From assembly GCF_020595055.1 (NCBI RefSeq), contig NZ_JAJDOO010000017.1, positions 1 through 64,000 on the forward strand: a stretch of 64,000 bases of DNA, in the 5' to 3' direction. Under the pieces are notes generated by a model, which saw only the letters and a program-made list of their open reading frames with translations, was not told the DNA's origin and did not search any database. This DNA is from Desulfosporosinus shakirovi. Lineage in GTDB: Bacteria > Bacillota > Desulfitobacteriia > Desulfitobacteriales > Desulfitobacteriaceae. The position numbers and the translations under genes are program-made. This document shows, piece by piece, positions 52,736 through 60,440 of the stretch (its first letter is position 1; each line of letters begins with the position of its first letter).

Positions 52736-53140
52736 ATGAAGAAATTTAGCATGGAGTTTGATTTGCATACGCATTCCAGTCAGGGCTCGGCCTGCAGCCG
52801 TATGAACATTTGGGACTTAATTCACGAAGCGTGTCAGAAAGGTTTGGATGGTGTCTGCATCACGGATCATGATTATTGCTTGGGATCCAAGGGAGTTGGC
52901 TAAACTGCACAAGGAACGCGGTCTTCAAGTCTATGGTGGAATTGAATTAATGGCCGAAGCAGTCAGGAGGAAATAAATGCGGTGCGTAAGGCCACAAAAA
53001 TTTTAGGTAAAAAGAGAACCGGGGGGAGCGACGCCCAAAGTGTACTCAGTGTTGGCTCTTGTGTAACCGTAGTTGATGCCCCAGTTGAGAATGGAAGCGC
53101 ACCTGGTAGATCTTACAAAATGGATGTATTCAGGCAAAGA
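52736..53140 (+). pseudogene. Decayed PHP-domain metal-dependent phosphoesterase
   Basis: First gene behind the sigma-54 promoter, with GGGGAGGAAT before its ATG, but broken. From 52736: 'FDLHTHSSQGS' and 'GVCITDHDY', both PHP metal-binding motifs. A frameshift near 52877 moves into 'DPRELAKLHKERGLQVYGGIEL'. A deletion of roughly 80-120 codons of the middle follows, then, in another frame from about 52961, 'KKRTGGSDAQSVLSVGSCVTVV', the PHP C-terminal 'GGSDAH' region with His changed to Gln. A third frameshift near 53090 ends in 'EAHLVDLTKWMYSG'. At least three lesions; no function expected. Confidence 0.8.
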
Positions 53141-53158
53141 AGAAGGAGGTATCACGGA

Positions 53159-53992
53159 ATGTGTTGGGTATGTGATAAATATAGTAACGGAGAAAAATGG
53201 TATCTCAACCCGGAAAACTATGCAAGACGTTTATATAAAGTTCGCAAAGAGGGCAAAGAAGCGGCTGGTGCTGATGCAGACCCACAGGCAGCCGGGATGG
53301 GTGCCGGCGTGGTGGCAGAGTTAGTTAAGGCTAGAATCAGCGGGGATCAAGAATGGGAGGACGAAATTAAACGCGAAGCCTTGGAACATGCCTATCAAAC
53401 ACATTTTGGACAGGTAGTCACCCTTGATGAATATCTTCAGATTCTGGATATTGCATATCCTTTGGCTAAAATGACCTGCGGATGTCGTCGAGTGCAAAGG
53501 GGTATGCCTGATGAGGAAAACTTCACGTGTATGGGCATCGGACCTGGAATGTATAAGTGGGAACGTTGGCCTGAGACTTATCATGGCGGGGTAGAATTCG
53601 TTACCCCGGAGGAAGCAAAAGAATGGGCAATGATGAACCACAAGGAAGGAAGAGTTCAGACGGTTGATGTATTTGGCACACCCTACATTGGGGGACTCTG
53701 CCAATGCGAGTATCCTGGGTGTGTAGCGGTGCGTAACAGGATCGATTATGACTTTAAATTTTTGCTAAAGGGCCATACAGTGGCTAAAGTAGATCGAGAG
53801 AAATGCACAGGGTGTAAAAGTTGCTTGGGCCGGTGTCAGTTTAAAGCTCTAAATCTTGAGGTTTACACGAGCAAAGCTTATATAGACTTAGATCAATGTT
53901 TTGGGTGCGGACTCTGTGTAACGGCCTGCCCAAGTGGCGCTATCGAATTAATTGACAGGCAGAGTTTGCCGGGATTAGCCGAAAACTGGTAA
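53159..53992 (+). CDS. Ferredoxin-domain protein, two C-terminal [4Fe-4S] clusters
   Basis: 277 residues from ATG 53159, chosen because AGAAGGAGG (53141-53149) lies in front; the open frame extending upstream to 52982 belongs to the PHP remnant. The N-terminal ~200 residues contain extra cysteines ('MCWVCDKYSNG', 'MTCGCRR', 'NFTCMGIG', 'GLCQCEYPGC') that may bind metal. The end is a classic 2[4Fe-4S] ferredoxin: 'CTGCKSCLGRCQFKAL' and 'CFGCGLCVTACPSGAI'. I recognise no named family. First intact gene of the sigma-54 operon, likely an electron carrier or oxidoreductase subunit. Confidence 0.8.
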   Translation: MCWVCDKYSNGEKWYLNPENYARRLYKVRKEGKEAAGADADPQAAGMGAGVVAELVKARISGDQEWEDEIKREALEHAYQTHFGQVVTLDEYLQILDIAYPLAKMTCGCRRVQRGMPDEENFTCMGIGPGMYKWERWPETYHGGVEFVTPEEAKEWAMMNHKEGRVQTVDVFGTPYIGGLCQCEYPGCVAVRNRIDYDFKFLLKGHTVAKVDREKCTGCKSCLGRCQFKALNLEVYTSKAYIDLDQCFGCGLCVTACPSGAIELIDRQSLPGLAENW

Positions 53993-54007
53993 AAGGAGGA
54001 GAATCTT

Positions 54008-54310
54008 ATGATCGCTCAAATTGGCATTGACTATAACTTATGCAAAGATCCCTTAAACTGTCGCAGGTGTTTGAGTGTATGTCCATCGGTAGTTTTCGTG
54101 TGCGGTCCGACGAAAGTCTGGAAAGGACGAGAGAGCGATCCCAATGAATATCGAATCATTGGACGCTATTTCGACAAGTGTTCCGGATGTGGTGATTGTG
54201 TCAAGGTTTGTCCTATTGATGCTATACAACTTAATTTTGTCCCCCGTGATCAGTTAGCCCAGAAATATAAGGAGGAAAGGGCAACTCAATTAAAAAAACG
54301 TAATTTTTAA
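54008..54310 (+). CDS. Small ferredoxin-like protein
   Basis: 100 residues with two cysteine groups: 'LCKDPLNCRRCLSVCPSVVF' (a variant Cys-x5-Cys-x2-Cys-x3-Cys) and 'CSGCGDCVKVCPIDAI' (classic). It should bind two [4Fe-4S] clusters, one with altered spacing that may shift its potential. AAAGGAGGAGAA before ATG; 15 bases after the preceding ferredoxin gene, clearly one operon. Confidence 0.85.
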   Translation: MIAQIGIDYNLCKDPLNCRRCLSVCPSVVFVCGPTKVWKGRESDPNEYRIIGRYFDKCSGCGDCVKVCPIDAIQLNFVPRDQLAQKYKEERATQLKKRNF

Positions 54311-54357
54311 CTTATTTGGGAAAAAATAATAATTTTAAAAACAAAGGGGAGTTAAGT

Positions 54358-54951
54358 ATGGCTTTGGATTTTAAGGTTTTACAAAAAGTCAAAGGCAACC
54401 CCAGTGCAGAGGCAGCACCTGGGCGCAGGTTAAAGATAAACCCCGGTCAGGATTATGTCTATGATCTTTCTAAGGAGCTAATTTATGCTGTGAACAAGGA
54501 ATTCCCAATTGAAAGTCTGTTTAGCTCAGACGAAGTAAGAAGCGAGGAATTTCTGGTAAAACAGGGGAAGGATTTTATGAACCTTGTAATAAGCAACGCT
54601 GATTCCGACGCCTACCGAGATAGGACGGCGGATATGATTGAACGTGTAGCTCAGCAAACTGGGATTCGTTTTCCCCATGTCTTTGAACGATATGTTGAAC
54701 TTGCCATTTTAGCTTTACGTCCACGAGATGCCTGGACGGTTACAGAAGCAACCACAAAGGTCTTAAAAGTGCGCAGTTTTAACTGCAGCCTAGGCAAGAA
54801 GTTCGGTGAAAAAGAGATAAACAACTGCCAGACTTTCTGCTTGGCAGCTTGTCAAGTGGCAGCAGAACAAGCTGGAACTCCCGTGCAAATGACTTGTAAA
54901 AATGAGGCAGACGGCAGCGGGCTATGTGAACTCACCTTTCAAAAGGTGTAA
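54358..54951 (+). CDS. Unrecognised protein, 197 aa, with cysteine-rich C-terminus
   Basis: No family recognised. Start ATG 54358 follows AAGGGGAG. The first ~140 residues are helical. The last ~55 contain four to five cysteines ('RSFNCSLGKKFGEKEINNCQTFCLAACQVAAEQ', 'VQMTCKNEADGSGLCEL'), somewhat like the 4VR domains of reductase or V4R-type proteins and possibly a metal or cluster site. It lies between two ferredoxins and two hydratases, so it probably belongs to the same catabolic unit. Confidence 0.7.
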   Translation: MALDFKVLQKVKGNPSAEAAPGRRLKINPGQDYVYDLSKELIYAVNKEFPIESLFSSDEVRSEEFLVKQGKDFMNLVISNADSDAYRDRTADMIERVAQQTGIRFPHVFERYVELAILALRPRDAWTVTEATTKVLKVRSFNCSLGKKFGEKEINNCQTFCLAACQVAAEQAGTPVQMTCKNEADGSGLCELTFQKV

Positions 54952-54962
54952 GGAGGTTAATC

Positions 54963-55160
54963 GTGCACATTGGACATAACGAGGATGACCTTGATCATGA
55001 GAGCTTAGCTATGCGTCATTTAGGTGAGGGTATTTTTAAAGAACGTGCTGGCCATCTTTATGAAGCTTTAAATGAATATATGGTAGCAAATGCTCTTGAT
55101 CCAGATTTAGAAATAATACAGACCAAACTGGGCGAACTCAAGAAGAAAATGAGTCTTTAA
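54963..55160 (+). CDS. Small TPR-like helical protein, 65 aa
   Basis: GTG start after AAGGAGG. Two amphipathic helices in a TPR-like pattern ('GIFKERAGHLYEALNEYMVANALDPDLEIIQTKLGELKKK'). Tight spacing to both neighbours (11 and 14 bases) makes it an operon member. A protein-protein adaptor is possible. Confidence 0.65.
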   Translation: MHIGHNEDDLDHESLAMRHLGEGIFKERAGHLYEALNEYMVANALDPDLEIIQTKLGELKKKMSL

Positions 55161-55174
55161 AGTGGCTATTACTT

Positions 55175-55603
55175 ATGGCAAAAGGAAGGAGGGCGGAGAA
55201 TATAATAATTGGCAAAGAATTAATTGGCCTTGAGAGCAAGTTGCTCCCATTGAAAATTAGACATGAAGATGTGCGCAGGTTCGCAGAAGCCATTGGGATT
55301 CGGTTCAATGACCGAGTGCCTGCAACTTTTGTGGGAACATTAGTTCAGGCAATTATTCCCGGAGTAGAATTGCCGGCACCTGGCATGATTCACGGAGAAC
55401 AGAATATAACATACTATCGTCCGCTCTGTGTGGGGGATAGTCTTAATTATAAGAAGTGCGTTAAAGATGTTTATGAACGCAGTGGCAAGCTAGGGAAGAG
55501 GATGTTTGTAGTGCTCGAAACTACTGGTTATGATTTGGCCGGAGAATTGGTATTTGCCAGTAGTTCTGTCTTGATTGCACCTTCTAAGGAGGAAGGCGAA
55601 TGA
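55175..55603 (+). CDS. FAS1-like/MaoC N-terminal hydratase subunit (HadA-like)
   Basis: 142-residue hot-dog fold protein of the dehydratase N-terminal (FAS1-like) family: 'IRHEDVRRFAEAIGIRFND' and 'HGEQNITYYRPLCVGDSLNY'. In mycobacterial HadAB and two-domain MaoC enzymes this is the non-catalytic substrate-binding half, which pairs with a MaoC-domain catalytic half. The catalytic half is encoded next, with a 4-base overlap, so a heterodimeric (R)-specific enoyl-CoA hydratase is likely. Confidence 0.82.
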   Translation: MAKGRRAENIIIGKELIGLESKLLPLKIRHEDVRRFAEAIGIRFNDRVPATFVGTLVQAIIPGVELPAPGMIHGEQNITYYRPLCVGDSLNYKKCVKDVYERSGKLGKRMFVVLETTGYDLAGELVFASSSVLIAPSKEEGE

Positions 55604-56004
55604 AAAGCCTATTAGATTATCAGGTTGCAGAACCCCTTCCTATCCGAGAATGGGTTCCTAGTGACTTGCAAGTACGTCAATACGCGGAGGCTACAGGGGA
55701 TTTTAATCCGATTCATTTAGATGATGATTATGCCCGCCAAGCCGGTCTGGAGGGGGCGATAGTGCACGGCATGTTAACAATGGCTCAAATGGGTGCCATG
55801 CTAACAGATTGGATCGGTGAAGAAGGGATGCTCGGTAAATTCAATGTGCGATTTGAGCAAATAGTCCGACCAAATGATAAGATAACCTGCTCTGGTTCTA
55901 TTAAAGCGCGATCGAAAAACACCTTGGTTTGTATTTTAGAAGCCTCTAACAACAAGAAGGAGAGAGTTTTATCCGGCTTGGCATACGTCATGCTTAAAAG
56001 CTAA
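55600..56004 (+). CDS. MaoC-domain (R)-specific enoyl-CoA hydratase subunit (HadB-like)
   Basis: 134 residues with the hydratase-2 motif: 'YAEATGDFNPIHLDDDYARQAGLEGAIVHGMLTMAQMG', containing catalytic Asp and His in 'GDFNPIH'. Together with the preceding protein it would hydrate a trans-2-enoyl-CoA to the (R)-3-hydroxyacyl-CoA. The window also has two crotonases giving the (S)-isomer. Last gene before the long terminator at 56105. Confidence 0.88.
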   Translation: MKSLLDYQVAEPLPIREWVPSDLQVRQYAEATGDFNPIHLDDDYARQAGLEGAIVHGMLTMAQMGAMLTDWIGEEGMLGKFNVRFEQIVRPNDKITCSGSIKARSKNTLVCILEASNNKKERVLSGLAYVMLKS

Positions 56005-56104
56005 ATCACTGTTAATGAGTCCTTTTTGATCTTCATATATGCGAGACGGACCTGTTTAAATGAATAAAAAATATTGTGCGTTTTAGTATACAACGGTTTG
56101 CACG

Positions 56105-56163
56105 AATGCCCCTAGAAACACAAAAAGGCCTGACCAAGGTCTTTTTGTGTTTCTAGGGGCATT
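56105..56163. terminator. Very long hairpin terminator, 27-bp arms
   Basis: Arms of 27 bases (56105-56131 and 56137-56163) with one G-T pair and loop GACCA; the arms include an A5 and T5 run. It ends the ferredoxin-hydratase operon and insulates the regulator gene. Confidence 0.88.
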
Positions 56164-56267
56164 AAATTATATCAAGAATATTTGAACTATTTAAAGATTT
56201 ATCCTTTACTTCAATTAACCAGCTTCTATATAATGGTGATAAAAAGCAAAGAGAATGGGGGAAAAAC

Positions 56268-57665
56268 ATGAGTGTCGGAGTCCATGCTGTCACAACCAGC
56301 GATTTTCCACAATGGGACAGAGAACTATTGTTTCATATATTGGATAATATTCATGACGTAGTGCTTGTTATTGATTCCGATACGACGATTGTTTATGCAA
56401 ACGAGGCTTATGCTAAAATTCTTGGAGTGCCTGTCGCTAAAGTATTAGGGCGAAGATTAGACAAGATTGAGCCAAAAGCGGCGGCGATTGAAATATTGCG
56501 AACGGGTAAGCCAACCAGTGGTGCAGACTATCTGGATTCCTTAGGGATCGATGTGGTAGGGAGCTCCTTTCCTTTATATAATGGCGACAGTGTTATTGGC
56601 TGTGTTTCTACATTTAAAAACATAACTGAAGTCGTTGAATTAAACCGTGAGCTGCAACAAACCAAGGGACTCGCGGACTATTTAAAAGAGCAGTTAGAAC
56701 AGTGGGAACAACTACCTCTTTCCTTCAAGGAATATGTAGGACAAAACAGGAACGTGAAAGAGACATTGGTGTTGGCGGCCAAGGTAGCGCGCACGGATAG
56801 TACAGTATTAATCCGCGGTGAAAGCGGTGTAGGCAAAGAAGTATTGGCAAGAGCAGTACATAACAGCAGCCGTCGTAAAGATATGCCACTGATTAAGGTG
56901 AATTGTGCAGCTATACCTGAGGACTTAATAGAGAGCGAACTCTTTGGCTATGAAGACGGTGCTTTTACGGGTGCAAAAAAGGGAGGGAAGCTGGGGAAAT
57001 TTGAGTTGGCTCACAGCGGCACAATTTTCTTGGACGAAATTGGGGATATGAGCTATACCATGCAAGCAAAACTACTGCGAGTGTTACAAGAAAAAGAGTT
57101 TGAACGAGTAGGAGGAACTAAACCCATAAAAGTCAATATTCGGGTGATCGCGGCCACAAACCGTGATTTAGAAAGTATGATCAAACAAGGCACTTTCCGA
57201 CGTGACTTATATTACCGCTTAAATATCGTTCCTCTTAATTTAACTCCACTGCGTGAGCGTAAAGATGACATTTTAGCTCTGGCTAAAACCTTCCTTGCTC
57301 AGTTCGCTCGAGAAGTTGGTCATGAGCTGATATTGTCTCCCCAAGTCGTAGGCTTTTTTCAAGATTACGATTGGCCCGGTAACATTAGGGAATTGCAAAA
57401 TGTATTAGAACACGCAAGTATTGTGTGTAACGGTATGATTATCGAAATGTATCATTTGCCAGCTCAATTAATACCGTCTACTTTCGATCAATATGACAAT
57501 ATGAGGGACTCTTCTTCGGTAAAAGAGATTATTGCATCTGTGGAAAGGGAACTTATTTTATCGGCTTTAGTCACTCATAAGAATAATCGTACGAAGGCAA
57601 TGGAGGCATTAGGCTTTTCCCGGCGAGTATTTTATGATAAGTTACGTCGGTATGGTATAAAGTAA
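56268..57665 (+). CDS. PAS-domain sigma-54-dependent activator (second regulon)
   Basis: 465-residue enhancer-binding protein. PAS domain at about residues 20-125 ('[30 protein letters not shown]'). AAA+ domain: Walker A 'GESGVGKE' at 184, 'GAFTGA' at 231, Walker B 'FLDEIGD' at 254. Fis-type HTH at the end ('[25 protein letters not shown]'). Flanked on both sides by sigma-54-type operons (52680 and 57867), which it likely activates. ATG after GGGGGAAAA. Confidence 0.92.
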   Translation: MSVGVHAVTTSDFPQWDRELLFHILDNIHDVVLVIDSDTTIVYANEAYAKILGVPVAKVLGRRLDKIEPKAAAIEILRTGKPTSGADYLDSLGIDVVGSSFPLYNGDSVIGCVSTFKNITEVVELNRELQQTKGLADYLKEQLEQWEQLPLSFKEYVGQNRNVKETLVLAAKVARTDSTVLIRGESGVGKEVLARAVHNSSRRKDMPLIKVNCAAIPEDLIESELFGYEDGAFTGAKKGGKLGKFELAHSGTIFLDEIGDMSYTMQAKLLRVLQEKEFERVGGTKPIKVNIRVIAATNRDLESMIKQGTFRRDLYYRLNIVPLNLTPLRERKDDILALAKTFLAQFAREVGHELILSPQVVGFFQDYDWPGNIRELQNVLEHASIVCNGMIIEMYHLPAQLIPSTFDQYDNMRDSSSVKEIIASVERELILSALVTHKNNRTKAMEALGFSRRVFYDKLRRYGIK

Positions 57666-57700
57666 TTCGTCCAGCTAAGGTAAAAGGGGTTTAGGCGCAT

Positions 57701-57715
57701 GTGCGTTTTACGCAC
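57701..57715 (+). promoter_or_regulatory. Inverted repeat, possible activator site
   Basis: GTGCGT-TTT-ACGCAC. It lies about 150 bases before the sigma-54 promoter at 57867, within range for an upstream activator site. The half-sequence TGTGCGTTTTA also occurs near 56076 before the activator gene. Weak evidence. Confidence 0.3.
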
Positions 57716-57769
57716 TAAATTATAGTTGAGGAATCGAGCTTTGTATCTAATTCCATACGGATTAAGTAA

Positions 57770-57806
57770 CTTCCAACGGGCGGATCTGCCTGTTGGAAGT
57801 TTTTTT
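57770..57806 (+). terminator. Rho-independent terminator after activator gene
   Basis: CTTCCAAC / GTTGGAAG with an inner GGGC/GCCT pairing and seven T. Confidence 0.88.
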
Positions 57807-57865
57807 AGAAATTATCTCTACCTTCCAGCTGTTACGCCTACTTTGTCATCACCGCAATTTCTAAT

Positions 57866-57882
57866 TAGGCATGCTTTTTGCA
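57866..57882 (+). promoter_or_regulatory. Sigma-54 (-24/-12) promoter of crotonase operon
   Basis: TAGGCATGCTTTTTGCA: GG and GC at exact sigma-54 spacing, with TTTTTGC matching the -12 side. About 75 bases before the crotonase start and just after the gene for a sigma-54 activator. Confidence 0.75.
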
Positions 57883-57956
57883 AAGATGAGTGGTAAGTAA
57901 ATATTCGGAAAATTTAAAACTGATATGATTAACGAACAAAATTAGGGGGTGTTCAA

Positions 57957-58736
57957 ATGGCTTATGAAACGATAATTGTGGAAATAGAAGAGGGAATCGC
58001 AGTACTTACTCTTAATCGCCCCATGGTACTCAATGCTCTAAACAATCAGGTCTTTTACGAGTTGGCTGAAGCTGCTTCAACGATAGCTGCTGATCCGTCT
58101 GTGCGTGTCATGATCATCACAGGTGGGGATAAGGTATTTGCCGCAGGAGCGGATATCGGTCAGATGGCTTCTGCATCCGCTGTGGATGTGACAACAAGCG
58201 ATAACCCCTCGCATCGAGCATTTCACTTAATTGAAAATATGCCTAAGCCAGTCATCGCGGCGGTTGCTGGTTATGCTTTAGGTGGCGGGTGTGAACTTAC
58301 ATTAGTTGCGGATGTACGAATCGCTGCCGACAATGCTCTGTTTGGCTTACCCGAAATAAAGCTGGGTATTTTGCCAGGGGGCGGCGGAACACAGCGTTTA
58401 CCTCGTCTAATCGGTGCTGGCAAGGCGAAAGAACTAATATTTGGCGGGGATTTTATTAAGGCAGATGAGGCCTTGAGCATGGGTATTGTCAATAAAGTAG
58501 TGCCTGCAGATCAGTTATTCACTGAGGCTAAGAAAATGGCAAAACGCTTTGCTGAACGAGGTGCTGTTGCTTTACGTCTGGCTAAATCATGCGTGAATGA
58601 AGGGCTTAAAATGGACTTGGAGTCAGCTTTGCAGCACGAACATAAATGTTTCAGTCTTCTTTTTGCGACTGAGGATCAAAAAGAAGGCATGAAAGCCTTT
58701 TTGGAAAAAAGACCTGCAAGATTTCAGGGGCGTTAG
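57957..58736 (+). CDS. Enoyl-CoA hydratase (crotonase family)
   Basis: 259 residues. Oxyanion-hole motifs 'FAAGADIGQM' and 'AGYALGGGCELTL', and catalytic glutamates in 'GLPEIKLGILPGGGGTQRLPRLIG'. Closely similar to the crotonase at 22498 but in a different sigma-54 operon. It would hydrate crotonyl-CoA formed by the dehydratase encoded next. ATG after AGGGGGTG. Confidence 0.92.
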   Translation: MAYETIIVEIEEGIAVLTLNRPMVLNALNNQVFYELAEAASTIAADPSVRVMIITGGDKVFAAGADIGQMASASAVDVTTSDNPSHRAFHLIENMPKPVIAAVAGYALGGGCELTLVADVRIAADNALFGLPEIKLGILPGGGGTQRLPRLIGAGKAKELIFGGDFIKADEALSMGIVNKVVPADQLFTEAKKMAKRFAERGAVALRLAKSCVNEGLKMDLESALQHEHKCFSLLFATEDQKEGMKAFLEKRPARFQGR

Positions 58737-58823
58737 GGTTAAGATCATGTAAGAATATCAGACAAACGAGGGTAAGCATCGACGGATTGGATGATTAAAC
58801 TATGAATTGAAAGGGGTTTGACT

Positions 58824-60302
58824 ATGAGAACAAGAGCTCAGTATATTGAGAGATTAGGCAAAATGAACAACAACCTCTATTGCAATGGACAGAAAATGGA
58901 TAGGCTGGATGAGCGTCAAGAAGGGACTATCAATGTCATGGGCTTGACCTTTGACGCGGCCTGGGATCCCGCCAGCAAGGATCTTTGTACAGCGACGTCC
59001 CACATTACAGGAGAAATCATTAATCGCTTTAACCACATTCATCAGAGTGTAGAAGATCTACATAAAAAGCAAGACATGACTCGATTTATGTGTAATAAGG
59101 TTGGTCAGTGCATTCAACGGTGTATGGGGATAGATGCTGCCAACGCTATCAATGCCGTTTCTTTTGAAGCTCAGAAGTCCCCTAAGGCTAAAACTACCTA
59201 TCATGACAACTGGCTTAAGTGGCTGGAGCGGTTTCAAAGAGAAGATCTTGTAGCAAGCTGCGCTCAAACCGATGTCAAGGGTGAACGTCTGAAGCGGCCA
59301 GCCGAACAAGATGATCCTGACATGTATGTCCACGTTGTAGAAGAGCGAAGTGACGGCATTATCGTCCGTGGTTCCAAAGTCCATATTTCTGAAGCTTCGA
59401 TATCCGATGAAATATTGATAGTGCCTAACCGGGCCCTTAAAAAAGGGGAAGAGGCTTATGCCTTGGCCTTTGCTGTCCCTTCGGATTATGAAGGCATAAA
59501 GCAGGTTGTCCATATTCACAATACTCGCAAGCGTGATCATTATCAAAGAGGAATTGAATATGGTTATACGGATTCATATATCATATTCGAAGACTGTTTC
59601 ATTCCCTGGGAACGCGTATTCCTATGCGGAGAAACTCAGCATGGAGGGATCGCCGCCCTATTGTTTGCTCTTTTCCACCGCCATTCATATTCTGGATGCA
59701 AGCCAGCCATGCTTGATTATGTCATTGGTCTGAGCGGTTTGGCGGCTGAAATAAATGGAATTGAGAGCACCCCGCATGTGCGTGAGATGCTGTCCAAGCT
59801 GATCATGACCGGTGAATTGGGATATGCAGCAGGTTATACGGCATCTGATTTTGGCAAGCCAGAAGTTTACATCCCAGGAGTAGGAGTCATGAAGTATGGC
59901 CCGGGCAGCTATATCCCAAACTCAATCTATGCCAACGTTGGAAGGTGTCTAACCGGGGAAGCCGTCTTCCATGAGCAAGAGATTCTCTGCAACATAGCAG
60001 GGGGTATGCCTGCAACGTTTCCTTATGAAAAGGACCTTGTAAATCCAGAAACTAAACATTTGCTGGAAAAGTATCTTAACCGAAACCCGAAGATTCCCAT
60101 TGAGGATCAAATCAAGTTCTGGTTGAACTTTGCTGATTTTGGTCTTTCCAGTTTCTCGGGACCAACACAATACGGTGCCTACCATGGCGGGGGATCACCG
60201 ATTATGGAGCAGATTGCCATAACTTCCCAGTACGACTTAGAGTCTAAAAAAGACATTGTCCGCGCTATTGCCGGGATGTCACCTAGGTCTAAGAAAAAAT
60301 AG
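58824..60302 (+). CDS. 4-hydroxybutyryl-CoA dehydratase-like (AbfD family)
   Basis: 492-residue member of the 4-hydroxyphenylacetate 3-hydroxylase/4-hydroxybutyryl-CoA dehydratase family. The family's four cluster ligands are retained: Cys96 and Cys100 ('CIQRC'), His285 and Cys292 ('HRHSYSGCK'). Tyr289 and Lys293 in the same motif match the catalytic Tyr and Lys described for the Clostridium aminobutyricum enzyme. This argues for an oxygen-sensitive [4Fe-4S]/FAD radical dehydratase turning 4-hydroxybutyryl-CoA into crotonyl-CoA, rather than a flavin monooxygenase. ATG at 58824 after AAAGGGG. The genes for 4-hydroxybutyrate formation or activation are not in the window. Confidence 0.88.
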   Translation: MRTRAQYIERLGKMNNNLYCNGQKMDRLDERQEGTINVMGLTFDAAWDPASKDLCTATSHITGEIINRFNHIHQSVEDLHKKQDMTRFMCNKVGQCIQRCMGIDAANAINAVSFEAQKSPKAKTTYHDNWLKWLERFQREDLVASCAQTDVKGERLKRPAEQDDPDMYVHVVEERSDGIIVRGSKVHISEASISDEILIVPNRALKKGEEAYALAFAVPSDYEGIKQVVHIHNTRKRDHYQRGIEYGYTDSYIIFEDCFIPWERVFLCGETQHGGIAALLFALFHRHSYSGCKPAMLDYVIGLSGLAAEINGIESTPHVREMLSKLIMTGELGYAAGYTASDFGKPEVYIPGVGVMKYGPGSYIPNSIYANVGRCLTGEAVFHEQEILCNIAGGMPATFPYEKDLVNPETKHLLEKYLNRNPKIPIEDQIKFWLNFADFGLSSFSGPTQYGAYHGGGSPIMEQIAITSQYDLESKKDIVRAIAGMSPRSKKK

Positions 60303-60440
60303 AGAAGAATAAATCACAGGATAGTTCGGATGACTTAAATGAAGATAAGAAATTGGCTCGATTATTACCTTGACATGACCAGATCTGTAGTATTTAAGTC
60401 GCTATGACTTTTATAGTCTTAGGAGAGAGGATGATTATCC

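Noticed and set aside
52982-53158. N-terminal extension of the ferredoxin-domain protein
   Set aside because: This stretch encodes the C-terminal piece of the broken PHP gene ('GGSDAQSV') and the strong ribosome binding site is in front of 53159.
59058-59546. 162-codon minus-strand frame inside the dehydratase gene
   Set aside because: Antisense to a strongly conserved protein; no ribosome binding site and no family features.
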